Part shown: piece by piece, positions 11,531 to 22,552 of the stretch
Layout: every line of letters starts with the position of its first letter
How positions within the stretch are numbered: position 1 is the stretch's first letter
Source: Laguncularia racemosa
Taxonomy: Eukaryota > Streptophyta > Magnoliopsida > Myrtales > Combretaceae
NCBI GenBank assembly: GCA_037954665.1
Contig: JBBMOL010000058.1
Coordinates: forward strand, 2,892,928-2,956,927
Length of the DNA: 64,000 nucleotides
Direction: 5' to 3'
Position numbers and translations under genes: made by a program
The notes under the pieces: model-generated
Databases searched by the model: none
What the model was told of the DNA's origin: nothing
What the model saw: the letters and a program-made list of their open reading frames with translations, nothing else

Positions 11531-14500
11531 GGAATTTTACTTTCTAAATGCTAAAATTATTATTATATTATATATCTACACATATGGTATGCATTATATA
11601 ATTACATTAGTATTAACTTAATATTTACTTGCTTTTCCTTATTATCATTATCTTATGCAGCAATGGCATATACAAATATATATTTTAGACACAACTTTAG
11701 TTAATTATTTCACAGGCATATGCACCTTCTAGTAGTAGGATATATTTAGTTTCCTTGTTTTGGTAAGTTTGTGTATTTATAAAATTTTTCTATAGTTACT
11801 TTTTTTAATTGTCTTGATTATGTTAAGAAACTCCATCTATTCATGTGTTATTATTATTTAGAGTTACTTGATTTTTAGGCTTTAACTTATTTTGCTATAT
11901 TCTTAGCTCTATTTAAGGTTTTAGGGGTTTAAACAAAAATTCTTTTAAATTAGCAGTATAATCACTATCCTAAGATTTTTGGGCTTATTATATGTGAGCT
12001 TCAGAGACATTCCTAAGTTTTCAAGAGCTAAGAATGGACTTATAAGTGAATTAGCTATCCTAAACTTCTACATTAAGACATACCAAGCTCATCGGGGTCT
12101 CACTTTCATTCTTCATCTTCAAAATTCTTCCTTATCCTTCAATTTGATTTGTTACCTCCTTTGTTATTCTTGTTCTTACGCCCCAACTTCTAACTCAACT
12201 TACGCATCCTCTTTTGGTTTAAGCCTATATTATTCTTCTTATTACTTGGTTGAAGGTTGAATTAGCTACCCTTTAATAGTATAGATATTGCTTTTCCTCT
12301 TTAAGCAAACATGTCCAACTTATGGAGCTCACAAAACAACCATGTAATTATAAGGTAAAACTTATACAAATAAAAGTCTTGATAATACAAGCAAATGGAT
12401 ATAGGCTAAGCTAAGATAACAAGAACCTTACGGTTACATTTCATTTTTATAGTAATGCACATAGCACTAGTATTATAATTAAAATAAAAAAAGTAAATGA
12501 TTACATAAATAAATTATATATAAAATTATTTGAAAAATAAAATGCTTTTTATTTTATTTTTATTTTAATTATCAAGCATTAGAGGATAAGTATCTTTATA
12601 TAACTATCATAAAGTAGCTTTTCTCTTCACATTTGATTGTAACTCTTTTCTTTGATTTTTTTTAATTTATTTGAATAATGTGATTTTTTTTTTTTTTTGG
12701 TAGATCTATTTGATACCGATTTATAATAAACAAACCCTCAGTGAAAATGTTTCCATAAGTGACCTGCAGTAGGGTCCTAGAATCTAGGTAGGGACTTAAA
12801 AAGAGGGATAGACCCATGAGTGGACTGCTTTTAGCATATGGTCGCAGAAAACCTTCCAAGTTTACAAAAGGCGCCAAAGCCAACAAACCAAGCAGACAAC
12901 CGTAACGAAATTTTGCGCAATCCCATATCCTTCACCTAATTGGAAACTGTCTCTCTGAACCCTAACTGCTATTTCCTTCCATTCAATACCCTACGAAACC
13001 CACTTTATTTTCTTCACTTTATTTTTATTGAAAATGACTATTGAACACCCCTTTTGCAGCCTGGCACAATAACCCAAAAGTCTAACAAAACCCGCTTTGG
13101 ATCATTAAATGGCCTCTTTACGGGCCAAAAGAACAACGATTTTAGGGGGTTTCGATTTATGTTTGCAAAACAAAAAAAAAAAAAAAACAAAAAATCTGTG
13201 TATAGTATTATTGCCATGCCTTGTCAGTTGTAGGTCATGTTTAAAGATGAAAGACAGCGATGGGTCAATGAGGTTCAGTATAAAATTACCAAATTTCAGC
13301 TGGGTTTTTAATTAAAATCTGGTCTGATGCCTACCCCAGCTCTGAATGATTGCGTAAAAAAAAGCTTGTGCCTAACCTACGATATGATAATTGTTATATG
13401 GTTTGGAATCAGTGATGTATAGTAGTATATATATATATATAGCAGGCGATATGCATATGTTGGTTTATGTCTACATGTCATGTTTTGATGTTCCTTAATT
13501 ATTGCTATGTCCTGACTTTTATGGCAGTGCAACAGTTCAGCAGTAGATGATTATTATCAATATGGTTGGTTGGTTGTGTTTCTATTCTACTCTAATTCTC
13601 TGGTTCCACTCCAAGTCTTGATCCTACACCAGCCATCGTAGCGTAGGCATGGCATGCCTGTTGCTGTTCCATCTTCAACGTGTGATCTGTAATTTATATT
13701 ATATTCCACCATGTTCAATCTGTGCAATGATAAATGTACTAATACTTTCCTAATGAAGACAACTTATAGAATATGAATTAGAGGTTGCAATAATTACTTT
13801 GCTTTTTTTTCTTTTTAAATCAACCACATAAAATTGCCCCAAAAGAACAAGAAAAAAAAAAAAACACATAAAAGCAACTTATAGACACTTTTCATTAGGG
13901 TGAGCGTACACACAATATATAGTAAATTTATGAATTTAAGACTATTTACAAAGCTTAGGCATTATAACGAGGGCACCTTGGTCATTTACCAAAACCCAAA
14001 CTTAATTTCTTGAATATGTTACGAAGTGATTCTCTATGAAAAATGCTCATAACAACATAATCTTCAAGTCAAATTACCTTTCCAATTCAATTTCTTTACT
14101 GGCTATAAGCTTCTTTTTCTGGTGAACTTTGACTTTTGTTACGTTACTTCGAGGCAAATTAAAGATGTTAAAGTGTAATTATCGACTTAACAGTTTTACA
14201 AGATCCATAGCCAAGTTAGAGAAAAAAAAAAAAAAAAAGGTTTTACGAAAAGGAGAACAACTATAAATTTTAATTAATCAAATTGTAAAATTCAAACTAA
14301 AATCATATATAGCAATAAAGTAATGTTGCAAACTTGTAACAATGTTATACTTTAAGAATACTTATGACCATTGATTGAAATCACAAGGTTTGTAATAGAT
14401 ATTTAAGTGGGTTTACAAACTATAGAGGAAATTCCAAATTATAAGTCAGTTTACTAAAAAATACACATATCCTAATAGCTGGTACATTTATAAATTTTTT

Positions 14501-14639
14501 GATTCTCAATTATTTAATGGCATTTTTCATCTCTTATAATAATATTACGATTTAAAGTACATGTGTGCTTTGTGCAAAATTACGAACTTGTACAAAGTTA
14601 TTTGATGATAATTATAACTTTTGAGTACTTTCACAATAG
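11531..14639. other. Intergenic sequence, no gene recognised
   Basis: Contains poly-T and poly-A runs (12,680s, 13,170s, 13,850s, 14,225s) and a (TA)n tract near 13,428-13,440. A less AT-rich patch at about 12,880-13,300 has only short frames that I cannot link to any family. Confidence 0.5.
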
Positions 14640-14912
14640 TATTTTTGTAATTAAAAATAAAAAGAAAAAAGAAAAATAAAAAATGACATTAGGAACCGAA
14701 AGTTGTGTTACAAATAATGTAAAGGAAAGCTATGATTTTAAGGGGAAATTACAAACTTGCAGAAAAATAGCATTTAACTTAGTCATGACTTTTAAACCCA
14801 TAGTTAGATCGTTAATTTTAAAAAGTTACGGACGTTTAAGTGATTTTAGAAATCATTAAGCGTGTTTATTAAAAAAAAAAAAGTACTATTGCGGATAGCT
14901 TATTTAAATTTG
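14640..14912 (+). repeat. Direct repeat, copy A
   Basis: This stretch recurs about 1.24 kb downstream at 15,885-16,165 in the same orientation. Shared landmarks are ACCGAAAGTTG, AATAATGTAAAGGAAAG, GAAATTACAAACTT and a final CTTATTTAAATTTGG after a poly-A run. No coding content is seen. It could be a degraded duplication or LTR pair. Confidence 0.7.
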
Positions 14913-15884
14913 GAACAAAATCAAAATTCTACCAAAAATTACCCAAAGGTTTATAAAATCAAAATATGAAATCATAAAATTCTAAAATCTATATAAATTA
15001 ATTGTTAAGAATTGTAAAAATACTTATGGCAGTTGATAAAATTTTGAAATACATGATGAAAATAAAGAAATTCATTATAAATTCTACTTACAATATAAGT
15101 TTAATACAAAATAATCAAACATAAATCATTGAGCAAGTCCATAAAATCATAGTGCAAATAGTAATACTAAAACAAATCATCAACTATCTTGTTATTATAG
15201 AAAAAACTAGTACTAATTCTCTCATCGCCATCATCATTGTTGTCATTCTCATCATCATTATCACCAACACCATTATTGGTATTGCTATTAATAAATTCAT
15301 ATCTCGTAACTCTAAATAATTTGAAGTATCCATTCATATTTTATCTTTATTAGCACCAATGCTATTAATTTCCAAATACTTATATGTGCACCACCTTCCT
15401 CTATAATATCACTTTTCACATTTTTTTTTCTTACCTCTTGTACTTGAAAGGATATTCAATTAATTTTCATTTGATGAATTAAATATATTTCCTTCCTCAA
15501 CAATACATTCATCATCGGATAGCTATAAACGAGATCTCAAAATTCAAATCTAAAGTTGAGTCGAGAAAATTAGAAAAAAGGCTTGTAATTGTGGCATTGA
15601 AATGTAAGCAAAGGAAAAAAAGGCTAAAAGCATTACTTATCCTAAGTTGAGACTATAACATCAAGCCAATAATAATGAGCTAGTTAAACCATAAGAATAA
15701 TGAGTTAATAAAAAAGCTCATTGTGTTAGAGTATTAAATCCAAAATCATATAATATGTAAAATCATAAAATAGTGGATAAAGTCATGATTCTAACGATTT
15801 CAAGGTTTTAAATTGAAATTCTATTGAGATTTTACAAAAAAAAATCATAAAATTATAGAAGTTGAATTAGGAATTCTATAATAG

Positions 15885-16165
15885 TAGTTTTGTGATTAAA
15901 AAAGATAAAATTAAAAGTCACATTAGGGACCGAAAGTTGAGTTACGAATAATGTAAAGGAAAGTTATGATTTTAATGTGAAATTACAAACTTCCAGAAAA
16001 AGGTCAAGTCACTAGCATTTGACTTAGTCGAAACTTTTAAATCATATTGAGGTCACTAATTTCAACAAGTTACAAACATTCAACTGATTTTACAAATCAT
16101 TGAGCATGTTTACCAAAAAAAAAAAAAAAAGAAAGACTTCTACGGATAACTTATTTAAATTTGGA
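15885..16165 (+). repeat. Direct repeat, copy B
   Basis: Diverged second copy of 14,640-14,912, with the same order of landmarks and a slightly longer middle. The sequence between the copies (14,913-15,884) is AT-rich with an ATC-rich patch at about 15,220-15,290 and no gene I recognise. Confidence 0.7.
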
Positions 16166-16651
16166 TCTTTGAAGATAGTTTTTACCAACATTTCACACAA
16201 GCTTTCTATATCTTATTTTAATTTTTATTTTTATTTTATGAAAGATATTACAATATATATTATATATACTTTTATGATATGACCGCCTAAAAGTTTAGCT
16301 GGATGAATAAAAAAAGCGCCTTTTTCACTAAAAGCAACTCATAAACACTTTTTTATTTGGTGTTACAAAAATTAATTTTTCATCAAAAAACACTTCATTA
16401 AAAAAAAAAGAAAAATAAAAGGAAAAATTTCAGAATGATAGTCTACAAATGAAAATTTTTGCCCTACTGTTGTTTGTTTTTTTCCTCCTGTTATTGGTTT
16501 TGCGTTGTACTCTGCAGGATGCCTGAGTTGGGTCGACTTGTATGATTGCTTCTCTTTTTGATGAATGAAACCTTCCTGGTTTGCACTAATAAAAAGAAAA
16601 ACAAAAAAAATATGTATATGAAAAAAAAAAAAATAAAAAAACTGTTACCTC

Positions 16652-16935
16652 TTCATAAATTTTAAAAATATCCCAAGATTGCTTAAGCTACAAAGTTGTC
16701 ACTATATACTAATAATTTTTTAAAAAAATTCCATAAATAGTACTCATAATAAATATTTCTAAAATAGGTTTCGAAGGCGCAGACCGCGTACGTGACTTTA
16801 AGTTAAAGAAAAAAAATTTAACAAAGACACAAACTCGGTTCACGCCTTCGAGCAAAATGCTTAAAGATGCAGACGAGGTCCGTACCTTTAGTACTTTTCT
16901 TTTTTCTTGAAGGCTCGAACTTCAATACATGTTTT
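16652..16935 (+). repeat. Left terminal inverted repeat of the MULE
   Basis: Aligns with the reverse complement of 26,160-26,397. Best blocks are TACTCATAATAAATATT at 16,741, GACTTTAAGTTAAA at about 16,794, and GTCCGTACCTTTAGTAC at about 16,878. It is longer than the right TIR because a GACTTTA/CGTACCTTTA module appears duplicated inside it. Confidence 0.75.
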
Positions 16936-17364
16936 ATTATTATCTTTTTAAATCTGCAAACCTATAAAATGCATAAGAAAAAGTTTACTGCAAACGTACA
17001 AAATTATTATACTGCAAACCTATAAAAAAAAAGTGATACAGTATCATAATATGTGATTTATAATACACAAAAAAAAAATTACACCAACAATTTATAATAT
17101 AAATACAAATCATCAATTCATATGTTTATATTTTCATCTTTTAATTTCCTCTACAAATTTCACTCCATCTCATTACTTACAAATTTTTGTTTTCGTAATT
17201 TCTATTTCATGCAGGTGTTACTCTGTTGAAATACGTGTAAAAATATCTTCATCAAGATTTTGGTATATTTTGTTAAGAAAAAAATTATTTTTTGTTCCTA
17301 GTGTATACCTAGGATAAATGCAAAATAGAAAAACACATGTGATTACATATACTACACAATTTTT

Positions 17365-18400
17365 ATTGAAATAGTAGTTATTATTAATTAACTATTAATT
17401 AGTAATTAATTAATTATTAATGTATGATTAATTCATATTAGTGAATGAATAATGTTTACATGTTATTATAACATATTTTTATAAACGTAGTTGTTAAATT
17501 AAATTGTTATTAATTAGCAGTAATTAGTCATTCGTAAATAATTATTATAAAAATAATTTGTGAAAATCTTTGTGTTGATTATAAATGTAAAATATATGAA
17601 TTTTTTAATACAATTAGTTATTAAATTAAGTAGTTATTAATTATCCATTAATTAAATGTGATTAGTCGTTAATATATCGTTAATTAATTGTTATAAAATT
17701 AATTAGTGAAAAATTTTGTATTTGTTGCAAATGTAAAATAGTTGTATTTTTTTATAGAATCGGTTATAAAATTAAGTAGTTATGAATTATCCATTAATTA
17801 AAAGCGATTAGTCATTAATACATCATTAATTAATTGTTATAAAATTAATTAGTGAAAAATTATGTATTTCTTGTAAATGTAAAATATTTGTATGGTTTAG
17901 TAAAATGAGTTATAAAGTTAAGTAGTTATTAATTATCCATTAATTAAAGGTGATTAGTCATTAATATGCCGTTAATTAATTGTTATAAAATTAATTAGTG
18001 AAACTTTAGTATTGGTTGCAAATGTAAAATATTTGTATGATTTTATAGAATTGGTTATAAAAGTAAGTAGTTATTAATTATCCCTTAATTTAAAGTGATT
18101 AGTCATTAATTAATTGTTATAAAATTAATTAGTGAAAAATTTTGCATTTGTTGCAAATGTAAAATAGTTGTATTGTTTTGTAGAATCAGTTATAAAATTA
18201 AGTAGTTATTAATTATCCATTAATTAAGTAATTAGTCATTAATACATCGTTAATTAGTTGTTATAAAATTAACTAGTGAAAAATTTTGTATTTGCTGTAA
18301 ATGTAAAATAGTTGTGTTGTTTTGTAGAATCAGTTATAAAATTAAATAGTTATTAATTATCTATTAATTAAAGGCAATTAGTCATAAATTAATATATTGG
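17365..18400 (+). repeat. AT-rich minisatellite, ~145-bp unit, about 7 copies
   Basis: The landmark TTATCCATTAATTA recurs at 17,641, 17,787, 17,933, 18,078, 18,213 and 18,357 (last two variants included), giving steps of 146, 146, 145, 135 and 144 bases. Each unit also holds TTATAAAATTAATTAGTGAAA and GCAAATGTAAAATA-like segments. A more diverged unit precedes the first landmark. The array lies just inside the left TIR; subterminal tandem repeats are common in MULEs. No coding content. Confidence 0.9.
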
Positions 18401-18449
18401 TGGTAACATATACTAAATTGTTTTATATATATTCCATTTCGCATAATAG

Positions 18450-20030
18450 ATAGAGCCTAGACCTTTCAATCCTTCAGTCTTGAGATAATAGGAGAGTCAT
18501 CAATCACAGGTCGATTGGGAGGGAGAGGTAAACGACCTTTCACTTATCAATTAGTTTATGTTGCATTAGAAATAGTAAAACATTTTAAGTGTTGTCGACA
18601 TAGGATCAAGCAACCCTCGTTGTTCAAAGGCGTGAGTTTTCACTCCATCACGATGAACATACCATCCTCCTCGATGCTCGAATGGAGCTATACTTACATT
18701 TGACTGAATTCGAAGGTGCGAGTTATCTGTCGTATATACCCCTAGATTGACACATGATTACAACATTGGTAGAGCGATGGCATCCAGAGATGCGCACAAT
18801 CTACATGCTAACTAGGGAGTTTACAATAACGTTGTAGAATGTGAAGATCCAATTAGGACTCCCTATAGATGGTCAGGTAGTTACAGGGAGTAGTTGCCTG
18901 GATTAGGGAGCGATATGTAAAGAACTATTAGGGGTAAGGCTGGGGCCTAGTTAGGGGTCTACTGTCTGGCGTGGTTGTATCGCCAACTTTATGTTGCGTG
19001 ATCACCATCGACATGTGAGATTAGAGGGGCTACCATTTTGCTACAAGTGTAGGCTTGGGATAGATTTCCCCACATCGCACTCGTTAGTCAACACAAACTA
19101 TTTATAAAGGCTGGATGTCCACCGGTGGCACGTTGGAACACGTAGAAAGACACACAATATCATCCCACCCACATTGCCGGCGTATATTGGGATGCGTTGG
19201 ATAGGCAGAACATGTCACAGGTACTTCAGTAATCGAATTTTTTTCCTTGCAATTAATCATATTGATCATTTGAAGTTAATATAATTTCTTATTTTTAAGT
19301 TTAATGGGAGTCGTATAATGGGAATTTAATTAATCTCCTGCCTCATTATTGCAAAGTTGGTGTGCACATTTAGATAGCTCAGGTGCCATTAATTTGTTTC
19401 CACATTGTTGAGTAGCATTTTCTAGATCGAGTGGCTAGGCAATTCGGTGAGTTCCAATATATCTTACAACTAGTGAACACGCACCCGGGAGCTCCATGAA
19501 ATCAACCTGCTTAGCCGAATTGATGTTAATTGGATGGTCCAGCATGTAATGTATTTAAATATGTGGGAATAACGAGTCGGTCGAGTCATTTAAATGGATA
19601 GCCCTCGTGGTTTGCACGATAGTTACCTGCAAAGGTATAGATTGATCAGCAAGCAATACATTGAATGCACAGGGAATGTTTTTGGATTTTTGGTAAGTAC
19701 GATTTACATCAACACTCCGTAATGTCTAAATAATTGCATGATCGTGTCAACCTTAATTTACATTTTGTTTATACTTATATGATGATATCTTACAATAAAT
19801 CTGCTTATCACCAGATATGGATAAGACCGTGAGAATAGTTGCTCAGGTACTTGAGTTCAGGGCCAATTTTCAACCAATACAAGACACCACATCAATATTC
19901 CATAAGTGGTCCTATCTTAATACCGCCGGCTCCATAGAAGAAACGCTTTGGAAAATAACCTATGTACCAAGGCGAATCATTAAGTTAGCCTACAGAGTGG
20001 AGTCCCATACCTCGGCAATTGTTCAATGAT
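18450..20030 (+). pseudogene. Plant mobile domain (PMD / MAIN-like) protein, broken
   Basis: PMD (aminotransferase-like, plant mobile domain) proteins include host MAIN and MAIL1 and many transposon-borne copies. On + the opening PGPSNPSVL (about 18,450) is the family start. It is followed by HTILLDARMELYLHLTEFEG (about 18,650), LVERWHPEMRTIY (about 18,762) and IQLGLPIDGQVVTG (about 18,850). Later pieces include a stretch around 19,010-19,210 with the order of the family (RLEGLPF, RRKTHNIIPP, YIGMRWIG), GEFQYILQLVNTHPGAP (about 19,450) and a C-terminal open stretch at 19,817-20,029. Stops and frame changes interrupt it throughout, so no protein can be made. It lies inside the MULE TIRs, convergent with the transposase. 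Family identity is confident; exact limits are approximate. Confidence 0.78.
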
Positions 20031-20455
20031 AATCCCTAGTAGCATCCAACACAGGAGTCTAAAGCTCCGCTAGCTCTATGTCCAAGGCTAAGCAATGCCT
20101 TTGCTCGACTAGCTAGATAATTCACTAAGGGAAGGAGATAAGAGGGGATAGGGATAGGAACCACCAATTGTTATTCATTTCATATGTATATGTTTGATTA
20201 AAATGATTGAGTTGATGTTTTTTCACATACAATGTGTACATATACCAATTTACAACTTCAAATTTTTCAAAAAAAATTAACAAATATCTAAATAAATTAA
20301 CATACAATATAACGCGTTAATAAATTATGAAATTGCAAATACATATATAGAATATCAAGCATTTGCCTTCTACCGTGCCAAAACAAACTGCATAAAGTTG
20401 TCGATGATTCACTTAACCTATAAAAGGAGAAAAGAAAATGTTAGTATCATGTCGA

Positions 20456-22496
20456 GTCTAATTTTTTATTTTCCATTCCTAATCCGATTTATATTAGATC
20501 ATATGCTCATCTAATATAGATTCTCGACTTGAATTAGAAATTTCATTTTATTTTAGAGTCGCCACCCAACTGTGGTTGGAAAAGATTAAATTAGGACTAA
20601 TTGAGTAGATTAATCCTAATTTGGACCACTAGTCAGTGAGATTTCGTCTTTTCATTTTTGTGAAAGAGGAAATGGAAAACCAAAGTTTCTGGATTCGGAG
20701 GCTAACCTATTAAAACCTTAAAGTTACCACCCTATTCTCCTGAAATCTAAACCTTATCCTAATGTCTTTTATTTTATTTTTTTGTTATCTTTTTATCGTG
20801 TTTTTGAATAACTTATTCTAAAAAACTGATTTTTTATTCTTTTTAGAGTTACCCCAAACGGGTGCCTACGTACCTGCTATTTAGGATCAAACGGGCTGTA
20901 GTTCGCTTTTCATGAAAAACTTTAATGTGTTTGTTAATTTTAATTATGAAATTACTTTTGATTTACATTTTTATCATTTTAGTATTTTTTTGGAAAAATC
21001 TAAGCCTAAGCTTGATCATTTGATTTTTCAAAAAATAACGATTTTAAGGAAAAAAACCAATTTTGGATTTATTATTAAAAAACATTTTTCTAAGTGATAA
21101 AAATTTATTTCCCTATTTTTAACCTACCTCTAATATTATTATTTGTTTTTATTTTTTTATTATTTATTATTTTTATTAATTTTTGTTAATTAATCAAGAA
21201 TTTTTCTCTTATTTTTATTATTTTATCTACCCTAAACTAAAAATCTAAATTTTATCATTTTTTTCTAATAGATGTTTATTATTTTTTTTTACGATTTTAT
21301 GATTTTATAATTTTTTTATTATTATTTTCTATTATTCATCCTAAACTAAATCCTAAAAAAAAAAAACTAATCTAAATTCTAATATTTTTCTATTATTTTT
21401 TTGAATTATAAATAACAGATAAATAAATAAATTCAGTAAATAAATAAATAACTAAATAAAAAATACAAAAAAAATCGAAAAATCTGACTTACCTAGATCC
21501 GGGTCTGTGCGCGGGTCGGGTCGATCGGGTCAAAGCGAGTCGGGTCGGTTCGAACGATCACGGTGGCTGGAGGTGCTCGTTAACGGTGTTCCAACGACCT
21601 TTCGAGGAGGTTGAGGAGTCGTTTCCTAGGTTTTCAGGGGTGGGGAACTCAACATGGTGGTAGATTTCTCCAAAAACGCCTCCTAGTGGCGGTTCGAAGC
21701 TTGGTCAGCGGTCATGGCTCGAGGAACTCCGGCGAGGCTTTGATCTCTCTGATTTTTCTCTTTTTCTCACTTTTGATCCGTGCCTTTGCTTCCTACCTTC
21801 AATTCCTATTTATAGACGCTCAAAAAATCCTCCAAATAAGCTCAAATCTGTCGTTTGGTTAAACCCATCTTTTTTTTCCGTTTCGAATTCGGCCTTATCT
21901 CAGAAATTTGATGTCAATCCATTGCTTTTTTGTGATTTATCTGATGGATTTGGCTTAAGATCGATAGTAATCCAAAAGATTCGAGAAAAAATGGACAATC
22001 CCAGCTCTGTCGAACCTGCTCCGGCTTCCTCTCGCGTCTGTTCGAGCGAAGAAGATGATCACTTGCGAGGCACGTGACTCCTCTTGGCCAATCATACGCT
22101 GCCACGTGGCAAATCAGAGGAAAAGAAGGAAAAAATTGCACAGGGTGCCTACGGAGGGATTCAAACTCCTGACCTTGGTCCTCTCTCGCACGTTCCAAGC
22201 GCACACACGAGCCAACTGAGCTGGCCCAAATCTCATTTTTATTTATTACGCAAATTGTATATATGTATTATATTTTTTATTATTTTGAAATTCTAAAAAT
22301 TTGTAAAAATTATTTAACTCCTTTTCTTATTATTTCTACAATTATTTTCCAAAATTGATGTATTTTTCCTATTTATTTTATTTTTTGAATATTTTCCCTA
22401 TTTTTGCTAAATTAGAAGGAAAATTGTAAAAAATGGAAAATTGATTATTATTGATCATTAGAGGCAAAAATGAGGTATTTACATATCATAAATGCA
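20456..22496. mobile_element. Nested non-coding insertion in the MULE, possible LTR/LARD derivative
   Basis: This block differs in character from its surroundings. It has a GAGTCGCCACCCAACTG segment at about 20,561, a GGTGCCTACGTACC segment at about 20,860, AT-rich low-complexity sequence, then a GC-rich stretch (21,490-21,760) rich in CGGGTCGG. Such segments recall long non-coding plant LTR retrotransposon derivatives, from memory only. ATGTCGA occurs at 20,449-20,455 and 22,497-22,503 and is a candidate 7-bp target duplication. No gag or pol is seen. It separates the PMD gene from the transposase. Confidence 0.45.
22143..22232 (-). other. tRNA-like segment with Pol III A and B box resemblance
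   Basis: On the minus strand GGCCAGCTCAGTTGGC (plus 22,211-22,226) resembles an A box. GGAGTTTGAATCCC (plus 22,156-22,169) resembles a B box about 40 bases downstream, the spacing found in tRNAs and tRNA-derived SINEs. The T arm does not pair well, so it is not a working tRNA gene. It lies near the right end of the nested insertion and is probably a tRNA-derived repeat module. Confidence 0.45.
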
Positions 22497-22552
22497 ATGT
22501 CGAACATGATGAAAAATGTATTGATATCCATCAATTATCATTATTGCGTCGA

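Noticed and set aside
22143..22232. A functional tRNA gene
   Set aside because: The T arm and acceptor stem do not pair properly; only the promoter-like boxes resemble a tRNA.
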